Below are positions 1 to 8,965 of a stretch of DNA of 64,000 nt, in pieces. The translations under genes were made by a program, and so were the position numbers. This DNA is from Galeopsis tetrahit (lineage: Eukaryota; Streptophyta; Magnoliopsida; Lamiales; Lamiaceae), in the NCBI GenBank assembly GCA_963675135.1, contig OY776128.1:68888670-68952669 (forward strand), read 5' to 3'. The notes beneath the pieces were generated by a model. That model saw nothing but the letters and a program-made list of their open reading frames with translations, did not search any database and was not told where the DNA came from. Within the stretch, counting starts at the first letter, position 1, and each line of letters opens with the position of its first letter.

Positions 1-33
1 GAAGTAGAAATATCCGTTCAAGCCGTTGTCTAA
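1..33 (+). CDS. 3' end of a MATH-domain gene (partial, cut by window edge)
   Basis: The first 33 bases read EVEISVQAVV then TAA. The last exon of the MATH locus at 46729 ends EVEIFVQAVV-stop, and the bases after the stop (taaaaatta) are also shared. I infer the last ten codons of a tandem paralogue whose body lies left of the window. MATH/TRAF-like proteins are usually protein-binding adaptors; nothing more can be said of this copy. Confidence 0.7.
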   Translation, partial: EVEISVQAVV

Positions 34-35
34 AA

Positions 36-39
<4 letters not shown>

Positions 40-75
<36 letters not shown>
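40..75. repeat. (TA)n microsatellite
   Basis: An uninterrupted run of about 18 TA units directly follows the MATH gene end. It is a simple repeat and likely polymorphic in length. Confidence 0.95.
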
Positions 76-78
<3 letters not shown>

Positions 79-923
79 CTATCTATCTATCTAGTACCTA
101 TTCTGAATTCGTGTCAATTTCATTTTGGATTTTGCTTCAAAAGATTGCTCTGAGACTGTTAATTCCATTTTGAATTTTAGATTCCTCCACGCTTTTTATT
201 TAGTTTTTCCTCTCACAAATGGATACATTTAAAAATTATGTTAATCCAATTGGTAAGGGAGAAAATAAAAAAATGAAAATACAAATAAGTAAAACCAGGA
301 GAAAAACCAATAGGTATTGTAAGTACAGTCTAGTATTCGTATACTATAAACGTTCAAAGTATTCGTATACTATAATTTTATTTAAGCCGTTCATTTTGTT
401 ATTTTGAGTGTTTACATATTTGTATTTTTTTCAATATCCTATTATATTTATCTACATTTTTCTTTCAATATACATCTCTCTAACTCAATACCTTGTTACA
501 CATTAATTATTATATTTTTTAAAACTTATAAGTAACTTACCAGGAAACGGGGAAAATATATGTGTACTCCCTCCCTATCAAAAAAACAATTAAACTTTTA
601 TGTAGATCAATAAAAACATCATGAATCGTGTTTGGAAAATTGAATATAGTCTACAAATTTTTTGATATGCCTTAAAATAATAGATAAGGTTAATTCCAAA
701 ATACATTAAGGAAGGATATTTTTTAAAAAAATACATTTTTATAATTTTAAAAAATAACTATAATTTGAGATAAATAGAATGGAAGGCAAGGTCTCATATG
801 CCTCCTTATATTTTTATTAAATTTAGTGTAACATTTCAGTCAAAGCTATACACGTTTTATTTATTTGTGACTGTTTTATACTACATTTGTTCGTTCAAAA
901 GTTGTCTATTTACTCAAGAATAA
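76..923. other. AT-rich intergenic sequence, no gene seen
   Basis: No convincing coding region on either strand. The start resembles the 3' flank of the MATH locus at 46.7 kb (both contain 'aattccattttg'). A lone Stowaway-like end (tactccctccctatc) lies near 565 without a matching second end. Confidence 0.6.
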
Positions 924-931
924 AGTATAAT

Positions 932-1329
932 CAAGAATGAAAATATCGGTATCGGTTGAAATATCGAGACTTTAAATTTGTGGAAATATCGATATCGATA
1001 AATTTTAAAAATTATAAAAATTTAATAACAAACCTTTAATACGTAAAATTAACAAAATAATTTGAATACATTTTATATTAGTGATAATTTTATGTGAAAT
1101 ATAATATACACTGTTATTTCATATGATATTTTTTAAAATTTATCGAATTTTCTCAATATTTTTCGATATTCTCTCGATATTTTATCTATATTAGGTTCAA
1201 TATTGTTATTGTCTACCGATATTTATCGATATTTTTCAATTTTTTACAAATATCGTGAAAATATCGATTTTTCATAATATCAATATCGGTGCACGAAAAA
1301 TGGATATATCGAGAATATTTTCATCCATG
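932..1329. mobile_element. hAT-type MITE (398 bp)
   Basis: The element is bounded by an exact 8-bp direct repeat, agtataat, at 924-931 and 1330-1337. It starts CAAGAATGAAAATAT and ends with an imperfect complement (ATATTTTCATCCATG). The interior is dense in ATATCGATAT-like palindromes and has no ORF. The 8-bp duplication with short terminal inverted repeats is the hAT signature; it is non-autonomous. Confidence 0.8.
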
Positions 1330-1337
1330 AGTATAAT

Positions 1338-1456
1338 GTAATAATGTTAAATTAATATTTGGGCTAAGTTCCGTAACTTAAAAAGTGCACAACAATCTAA
1401 TCGATAGGTCCAACTAATAATAAAAAAAAAAAAATAGGCCTATTCAGACAATAATT
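1338..1456. other. Short AT-rich spacer
   Basis: No gene or repeat boundary seen between the hAT MITE and the start of the old copia-like LTR. Confidence 0.5.
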
Positions 1457-1897
1457 GTTGGGATATTCAGACCAGCTAATATCCCTTATGCTTTGTATTG
1501 ATAAACCAAATCTACTAGTAATAGGATAAGGTGTATTGTATAAACAACTTGATTATTCACCTTTTAATAGATATGCTTTGGTCAACATCAGCTGAGAGGA
1601 ACCCAGCTGATGTAGTAGAGAAACATGCCAACGCTCAAGAATCTAAGAGAAGAAGGAGAAGACCAAGACCAGAAGAGGAAGAATCAGTCGAGTGAGAACT
1701 CAATTGATGATCAACTGAGTATCAATATCAACTGAGGAACCAAACACAACTGAGAATCAAGTTTGCTTGACTAGACAGCAAGGTTCATACAACTGGGGAA
1801 ACAATCAGAAGCCAAGTGTCAAGATCAGAAGAGCATAACCCAAGATCAGCTGAGGCAAAGGTCATCTATTTGTGAGTATTGAAGAGTCTAATTAGAG
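1457..1897 (+). repeat. Left part of an old copia-type LTR (split by gypsy insertion)
   Basis: Begins TGTTGGGATATTC, the usual Sirevirus-type LTR start, and continues without a gene to the gypsy target duplication (tagag, 1893-1897). The continuation is at 24279. The right part contains 'ctgaaccactataaat', matching a stretch inside the LTRs of the younger copia element (gaaccactataaat in element orientation). I infer a solo LTR or LTR fragment in plus orientation. Confidence 0.55.
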
Positions 1898-3445
1898 TGA
1901 TACACGTGTTATGCAACACTAAATAAACAACCGCAAGTGTACGGCGTCTATTGTAGCGTGATAAGCACGAGGTCGATCCCACAGGGAGGTTAAGTGTAAA
2001 AGGGTAGTTTGCTAGTCAAGTTCTAAGTAGACGTGATCGATAATTTGAATATGATGATTTACTCTAAAATTACCTAACAAGTGTCACAAATAAGTAATAA
2101 AGAGCAAAGACGAAATCGATCAAATACCAAGCAAATAAGTAAAACGAAAGTGAAACGGATGTAACTCAAAGAAAGAAAGTGGGTTCCAAGGCGATTGTAA
2201 CACTTAGATGTCCGTTTATGAATGTTATCTCGTTTAGATGGCCATTAAGTTTATCTCATATAGGGTGATCACACAAGAAGAATTAATTAATCTCTCGATC
2301 TAATTAACCAAAGGCGCAATGCAACATAGGCTCGTATTTCTACCTCACAAACATTACACCGCCTAAAAGAGCTCCTAAGACCATTCGATTCCCTCTCCGA
2401 TAATTAATCCTCTCTCGAGCTCATAATAATATCGGGTTGCATGCTTGCATACGATTAAATGAAATAAATCTCTCGATCTTACTCCAATTAACAATAGATA
2501 AGCAAATCATCATGACCAATAACAACATGCTTGACAATTGATAATTAAACATGCAAATAGGAAACAAACACCAATTAAAGCAAGAAATTACTCATAAACA
2601 TCAATTCAAGTCTTACAATGCCTTAGAACCACAAAGTTTTTAGCTAACTACTAACATAATCAAATTACAAAGTCCAAATGAAATAACTAAATAAAAAGGA
2701 AAATAAAGAGAAAGCTTAGTCTAGAATGTGGTAGGGAATGGAATTTGGGAGCTATTGCATCCTTTCTTCCTTGATTTGATGAAGAATTGAGAGAGAAATG
2801 GCCAAAACACCTCCAAGTATGTGTAACTATGTGTGAATTTGGGGGAGGATGTCTTGGGTTTCAAGAATGAGGCCTTATATAGTGTTGGGGAAGGGTTTGG
2901 ATGCCAAAATTGCAAGTTGGTCCCTCAAAAATGGAGAAAATGGCCAAAAACCCCCGAAAATGTTGTCACCCGGCCGGGTGGGTTTCACCCGGGCACCCCA
3001 CCCGGCCAAATTACGAATGTCTTGGAAAATTCGCCTTGCCCGGGTCGAAACCACCCGGCCGGGTGGGTTTCACCCGGGCCAAATTCGAACATCTCTCAAA
3101 TCTGCCCTTGCCCGGGTCGTTTTGACCCGCCCGGGTAGATTCTACCCGGGTATATTTTTTTTCGTCTCTTCGTATCTCGAGCTTCCGACCTCCGATTGAC
3201 TCGATTCTTTTTTTCATTCCACTCCATTTTTCGAGACGAATCCAACGGTGCACTCCTCTTCCTGATCCAGTCACTTGTGGTATGTGTTTTGCTCCAAATT
3301 CCATCGTTTTACCTATAAAATCGACAAAACAATACCTTTCTCTCATTTTGGCTAAAACAATCATATTCCATGCATAATTCAATGAAATCCACATCAAAAT
3401 ATACTTCACATGTGCATCTAAAACGCGTAAATTCCACCCGAATCA
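1898..3445 (-). repeat. 3' LTR of the Athila-like element (1548 bp)
   Basis: Almost identical to 22707-24273, with roughly 15-20 single-base differences by eye. The right copy has one extra unit of a gacccgcccgggtcg repeat. The stretch 2967-3150 is an island of CCCGGCCGGGT / CACCCGGG palindromes in an otherwise AT-rich LTR. ORFs crossing this island are repeat artefacts. Confidence 0.92.
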
Positions 3446-3461
3446 AACTCCCCCAAACTTA
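3446..3461 (-). other. Polypurine tract of the Athila-like element
   Basis: Read on the minus strand, AAGTTTGGGGGAGTT directly precedes the LTR start TGATTC. Its position and composition are as expected for the plus-strand primer of an LTR retrotransposon. Confidence 0.85.
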
Positions 3462-5156
3462 AAATGTTGTTTGTCCTCAAACAACTAAGCACTTAAAGCA
3501 ATGAGGGTGGAATGATCACAATGGAATATTCAATGTAATTCACACATGCAAAGTAAGATGTAATGATATCTCTTTCTCAAAGTGCATTTCTCAATGAAGG
3601 TCATGGGCTCATTATTGCAATTCACACTCATGGATCAAAGAATGCATAAACACACAACACATTGTGAATGGGAAACATAATCCAAATGCTCAAGTCCTCT
3701 ACTCACATGACAAAGTGTTTCTCTCAAACACACAAACAAATTGAGGATATTAATGCACTCATCAACCAAGTTATGCTATGCAATCACCATATGCTTGCCC
3801 AACTTCTACTTTTCACAACACTCAAATGCTCAACAATGTGATCAATAAGACTTAATCAAGGATGTAATATTGGCTCTTTGGACAAGGTGGGATGAATTTG
3901 GGAATTGTGACTCTTCTAGTGGAGGACAAAGCTTGTTGTTATACAATTTGTGCTTTCACTTTCAAATTTTTACAAACTCCATCCTCACTTTTCATTTTCT
4001 TTTCTTTTTCAAGCATTCATCACCTCATCTTTTGAACCATTTTTCTTTTCAAGCTTTTGGGGCTCTTTGTCCCTCTTTTCTTTTTCCTTGATTTTCTTTT
4101 CATCTTTTTCAACTTCTTTCAACTTTTCCACTTTCTCCTTTCACCCAAGATATTCATTCAAGCACATGTTTTTCCACTTTGTCTTTTATCCCCCACTAGA
4201 TGTAGGTATCAAAGGCTCAAAAAGGCTAAGTGGTTAACATTGTAGTTTGCCAAGAAAATGAGGAATTAAGCTCAAAGGGCTAACTACGGAAGATTACTTT
4301 GGTTTTGGGAAATTTTGGCTAAGTGACTCTTTTAGAACAAGATGGCCTATATCATATCACATCATCTCACACAATCATGCTTTCAAACAAGAATTTAGGC
4401 AAGTTCTAGGATTACTAGCAATAACATAGTCCCCTCTCAAATGAACTAAACCGGATTACATGTTCGATTTATGGCTCAATTCTCACCGGTTTATTCAATA
4501 GAACTCTCACATTCATCAAATGTTCCCAAACAACAACATATCATGCATCCATGCTATCAAAGATCACAAATATGAACACAACATGATACCATATTCCAAC
4601 ATCAATCATGCTTACATTCAAAGCAAATAAACATCACCACAACTATTCAACAATGGATTCCAATGACTATTCATGCTCACATTTCACCAAAAATCAACTA
4701 CCCAACATATTATCAAAACCAACTTAACCAATATAATCATGTGAAAGTCAAGTGTGCGCCGGTGCAAAATGTGACATAAGTAGAATGACGAACCGGTGCA
4801 AGGGTAACAACTAGTAGAAAAAGAAAAGAAAAATAACTCCCCCAAACTTAGAATTTTACTATGTATAAATTCTAAGTTTGGGGCTACAAGTTGTTACCTC
4901 CCTCCTTGCACATCCAATGCTTCTTCAAAGATCACCATTGCAACACTTGCTTCCCCTCTCCAAAGTTGGTTTTGCTTCCTTCTCCATTCTTCAAGATATG
5001 ATGTCCATAGTATTCTTCATCCATACCTACAAAATAAACCAAGCTATCAACACTACTAAAGCAATAAAAACACAAAGCAATTAAAACCTTGGGTTGCCTC
5101 CCAAGAAGCGCTATTTTTAACGTCCTATGCCGGACGGTTCCTCTTTGAGGGGAATA
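3462..5156 (-). other. Internal non-coding region of the Athila-like element
   Basis: About 1.7 kb between the protease stop and the 3' LTR, where pol would lie in an autonomous element. No RT, RNase H or integrase motif is visible on either strand. It contains a pyrimidine-rich stretch (about 3950-4150), a long AT-rich part, and the hairpin at 4840-4883. Confidence 0.75.
4840..4883. repeat. Perfect 17-bp inverted repeat with purine-tract sequence
   Basis: The arms CCCCAAACTTAGAATTT (4840-4856) and AAATTCTAAGTTTGGGG (4867-4883) are exact complements around a 10-base loop. The arm carries CTAAGTTTGGGG, nearly the same as the polypurine tract at 3446-3461, so it duplicates that signal on both strands. 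Confidence 0.9.
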
Positions 5157-5845
5157 TCAAGTCACCCCATCATCCTCCTTGCTCTTGCACTTCTTAGCCC
5201 ATGCAACCTTCTTGAAGCCATTAAAGCATCCAAAAGCCACTCCATCCGGCTCTTCAATCATGTCATAGGAGGTTGATGCCTCATCCATCCCTAAGCTTGC
5301 ACAAGTAGCTTTTCTTGATTTGGGGGAGTTTTTGGAAAAAACTCCCCCAAACTTGGCCTTCTTGCCCATCTTTAACTCATTCTCTTCCACTTGGGGGTCC
5401 TCTTTCACAATGTTGATCTTGGGCTCTTCTTCCATCTTCTCTTTCATGGGCATTGGAGAGTGATCTTCCTTGGAATACCCATACTCTTCATTCCCATCAT
5501 CTCGGAGCTTGATAATTCTAAACATGTCAATTGTAACTATCTCTTGGTTCATTCGAAGCTCCAATTCTCCATTCCTCATATCAATTTTGGCTCCTCCGGT
5601 TGCCAAAAATGGCCTTCCCAATATCAATGGAGTGCTTTTGTCTTCCTCCATATCCAAAACCACAAAGTCTACCGGAAAGAGGAATTTATCGATTTTGATC
5701 AATACATCCTCCGCTATACCCAAAGGGTATGTCATAGACCTATCCGCCAATTGGAGGCTCATTGTGGTTGGTGTGAGCTCTCCTAAACCAAGTGATTTGA
5801 AGAGTGACAATGGCATGAGGTTGATGCTTGCTCCCGAATCACATA
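5157..5845 (-). pseudogene. Gypsy aspartic protease, 3' half of Gag-Pro (severed from Gag)
   Basis: Minus-strand frame continuing from Gag (20533-22525) if the copia insert and one TSD copy are ignored. The retropepsin active site CDSGASINLM lies just inside the junction (DSG at 5832-5840). Typical downstream features follow: LADRS, PLGIAEDVLIKI, FLFPVDFVVLDM and LILGRPFL (flap/ILGRP region). The frame stops at 5157 after a Lys/Glu-rich tail, with no RT following. The family role is to cleave the polyprotein; here the reading frame is cut in two at the start of the protease domain. Confidence 0.88.
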
Positions 5846-5850
5846 GGGCT

Positions 5851-7309
5851 TGTTGGTCCCTGAACGAGTAGTGAATGGGATTAAAGTCTAGAGGGGAGGG
5901 GTGAATAGACTTTAAAACTTTTTTTCAACAGAGTTGGGAACCTCTTCTGATTGCTATGTCAGCTGGACTACAAGTCTGCTGGTCCAGATGACTATAGTGA
6001 TCTGATTGAAGAGGTTATATGCGGAATTATGGTAGGCCTTGTTTAGACTCGTTCTTTTTAATTTCTTATGAAAGTGTTAACTTGTTTTGCTTTATGAAAG
6101 TACTCAGCTAATGCTGGTTTGAAAGTTATGGCCTTGTTTTGAAGACAGTTGAAAATACAGTATGCCCTATATGAAAATATATGTAAAGGCAGAAATGTAA
6201 AGTGCAGAAGGTAAATGACACCAGATTTATAGTGGTTCGGATATACGTTCCTACGTCCACTCTCACGTCCACACGTGATGTTTAATCCCTTTAATTTACC
6301 ACAAATTACAAGGGTCTAGACCTTTATAGTCCCAAGGTTAGGACTTTGAGATCTGAGCCGTCCTAACAGCTACGGTCTCCACAAGTGATTGTAAGCACTT
6401 GCACTTTGAGGGGTTCAAAAACTTTAACCTTTCGGTGAGGGTTTGGGGTTTTTGAAGTGTATCCAACTAATGGTTCAAGCTTATAATTTGCTTAACCACT
6501 ATGCCAAAAACAATTGATATACAATATGAACAGGTTTCAGGTTCTTAGGGGTTGGATAGAAATCACTTAAGAGCTATAGATATTCTAATGGTTTTCTGGC
6601 TCTTGGAGAACTCTTAGAACAGTATGGCTATTTGCTTGATTGCTTGCTTAGCTTGTGAATTCTCTCTTGTGACTTCCTTGTTTGTGATTTCTCATCCTCT
6701 TGTATTTATAGTGGTGATTGCTTGCAACTAGCCGTTGGAGTTGACTAGCCATTGGGACAATCTTTCCATAATGGCTTGATTCCTTGATTCCAGCCGCTTG
6801 ATTGCTTCAATCCTGGGATCATGTCAATCTTCTAAATAAGGTAGGTCTTCGTTTGAATTGCAAGATGACTTTGGAATCAGCCGAGTCCTGGAAGAGCACA
6901 TAGTCTTCTGATCTGCACTACTAGTCTTCTGACTACTCTTCTGGCCTTAGGTCTTCTGTCTTCTGATATCAGACGAGTAACACTCTTCTGTTCTGGCAAT
7001 TGTTTATGCTGTATTAGGCCATCTTCAATCTTGGACTCCATCAGATAAGTAGGTATACAAGCACCTTAACTTGTCTGGTCTTCAAGGATCTTCTAGTCTT
7101 CATGTCTTCTACTCTTCTCATCTTGAGGATAGGCATGTAAGCCAGGACTGTGCTGATCAGCTGATATCAATACAGTTGATCACACAAGACTAGTCTAAGC
7201 TGTTCTATACAAGCCAGCTGATCCTATTACATTTATAAACTCTAAGTGTTTTGGCCATCAAAACTATTCTAACATCAAGTGGGGCTTAGGGTGAATTTAT
7301 CTCCCAACA
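5851..7309 (-). repeat. 3' LTR of the copia element (1459 bp)
   Basis: Starts TGTTGGTCCC and ends CTCCCAACA in plus orientation. Nearly base-for-base the same as 19074-20532. Rich in scattered TCTTCTG and GATCAGCTGA motifs. Confidence 0.95.
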
Positions 7310-7325
7310 ATTTCCCCCTTTTTGA
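7310..7325 (-). other. Polypurine tract of the copia element
   Basis: The minus strand reads CAAAAAGGGGGAAAT immediately before the LTR's TGTTGGG. It fixes the element's orientation and the 3' LTR position. Confidence 0.9.
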
Positions 7326-7533
7326 TGAAGCAAAAACTATACTTTGATTAATGCTCTTAATGAAATAAGATAAGAGTTTATAACATGCTAAAACTGAAGT
7401 TTCTGATGAAGACAATGAGAATTTGTCTTGTAAGCAAAAAGAACTAGAACTTGAATATATATAGAGCTTTTACAGATTACAAGTAATAGGTTCTTTAAAC
7501 TTCTAAGGTAGTCTTCATCAGGTCTTCTGTTCT

Positions 7534-7962
7534 TCAAATGCGGTAGGCGAGGTACAGACGAGCTCGAACTTCTTCCATGTGTTGCACATCTGTAACATTC
7601 TCCTCTTCATAGATCTTGTACAGAATCCTTTTGATTTCAATCATGTTGGCTCTTCCTGAATCCAGAAGGGGTGCATCCCATTTGGGTTCTTCAGGAGTTA
7701 GAATTCTGCAGTTGTCAAGTCCTTTGGCTGTCTTGACAATTTCTTCCCAGAACTCTGGATCTTCAAAGTTCATGAACTGGGAGAATTGGAGAAATTCTTC
7801 TTCATAAGAAGGGAGAGGGCCAAATTTCCTTACAATGTGGTGTTGAATTTGCCACTTCTTCTTCAGGGGATACCATCTTGGTAGCTCATCTTGAAGGGCT
7901 AAATAATCCACATAATTGCTATCAAACACCAGGACACTGTCTTCTTTTGCTTTGTCCTTCAT
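7534..7962 (-). pseudogene. C-terminal piece of the extra copia ORF
   Basis: A 142-codon minus-strand frame, open further upstream to about 8035 as a Lys/Arg-rich helix (KFERRIAKLRKAMKDKAK). It is in a different frame from the 8018-8947 piece, so a frameshift near 8020-8035 separates them. Its charged helix continues the coiled-coil character of that piece, and it ends in a Glu/Trp-rich globular-looking tail (DPEFWEEIV, EEVRARLYLAYRI). I recognise no named domain. It lies between RNase H and the 3' LTR, where Sireviruses may carry an env-like ORF, but no membrane segment is visible. Confidence 0.6.
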
Positions 7963-8017
7963 TGCTTTCCTGAGTTTGGCAATTCTCCTTTCAAATTTGG
8001 CTTTGACTGCCTTCGCA

Positions 8018-8947
8018 TCATTCAGCTTCTTTTGCTTTTAACTCTTGAGCTTCAAGCAACTTCTTTTTCTTCAACTCTAGAGCCTCTTTGTCTTCTGCAG
8101 TAGGCTCTGCTGGAGCTGATTTCTTGCTGGTCTGAGCTGACTGAGCTTGCTCATCTGCCTTCCTTTTCCTTCTCATTCTCTTTTCAGGAACTTGTTCTTC
8201 AGGGGCAGTGATCTGAAGAGTCTTGGCAGGAGCTTGAGTGGTTGCTTGGGCGTCTTCTTGAGCAATTTCTTTGCCTTTGCCTTTTTCTTGCCTGTTCTTG
8301 ATTTTTCTCTTTAAACCACCCAAGGTTTCATTCAGCTCATCTTGAGATACTACCATTACAGCTTGTTGTGCAGCTGATTTCTCAAGAGCTCTTATCAACA
8401 TATCTTCCCCCTTTTTGGCTTCAGCAAGTGCAGCCGCAAAAGGCTTCATGGCATTCATGATTTCCACTTTCAGAGTTTGTTTCAGTGCCATGGCATTAAC
8501 CTTGTTGACAGCAGTAATGTGGGAGATGCTGTGCTCCATGACATGAGCAAGAGAATTGGTGGAGGAGGCAGCTTCAAGCTTCTCTGAGAGTGCTTCTAAT
8601 TTGGCTGCTGTCACCTTCAGCTGAGTCTGCAGCTTCTCATTCTCCGCTGCAGCTGATTTAAGAAGAGCTTGACCTTCAGTGGCTCTTGCTTCAGCTTCTT
8701 CAATTCTTGTCTTGTAGGAGGTCTCCATGCGGTGCATCTCATCAGTGTAAAGATCAACAAACCTTTTGGAGGTGTCACCTGATAATTTCTGATAGGTACT
8801 CAAATATTCTCCTATCTGCTGATGAAGTGCTTCACCAAACTTGTCTTCAATGTCAAGAATCTGGTCATGAAGACGAGTCCTCTGTTCCCTAGCAGTTTTT
8901 TCAACATACCTTCCAAGCTGCAAGCCTAAGCCTTTCTCAAAGTGCAA
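8018..8947 (-). pseudogene. Middle, coiled-coil piece of the extra copia ORF
   Basis: In the same frame as the 811-codon ORF upstream and separated from it by one TAG (8966-8968). The frame is open through that point (VKAAIDLHFEKG), so this is probably one protein cut by a nonsense mutation. Residues 1-160 are heptad-rich (ARATEGQALLKSAAAENEKL). A Lys/Arg- and Ala-rich basic stretch follows (EKRMRRKRKADEQAQ) that could be a nuclear localisation signal. No catalytic motif or hydrophobic membrane span. Function unknown. Confidence 0.6.
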
Positions 8948-8965
8948 GTCTATTGCAGCTTTGAC

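Noticed and set aside
2833..3199. Overlapping ORFs rich in Pro/Gly/Arg (also 23642-24028)
   Set aside because: They are translations of the CCCGGG repeat island within LTRs, open in several frames at once.
3870..4245. Phe/Ser-rich ORFs on the plus strand
   Set aside because: They follow a T/C-rich stretch in the gypsy non-coding region and have no protein-like motif; the element is coded on the minus strand.
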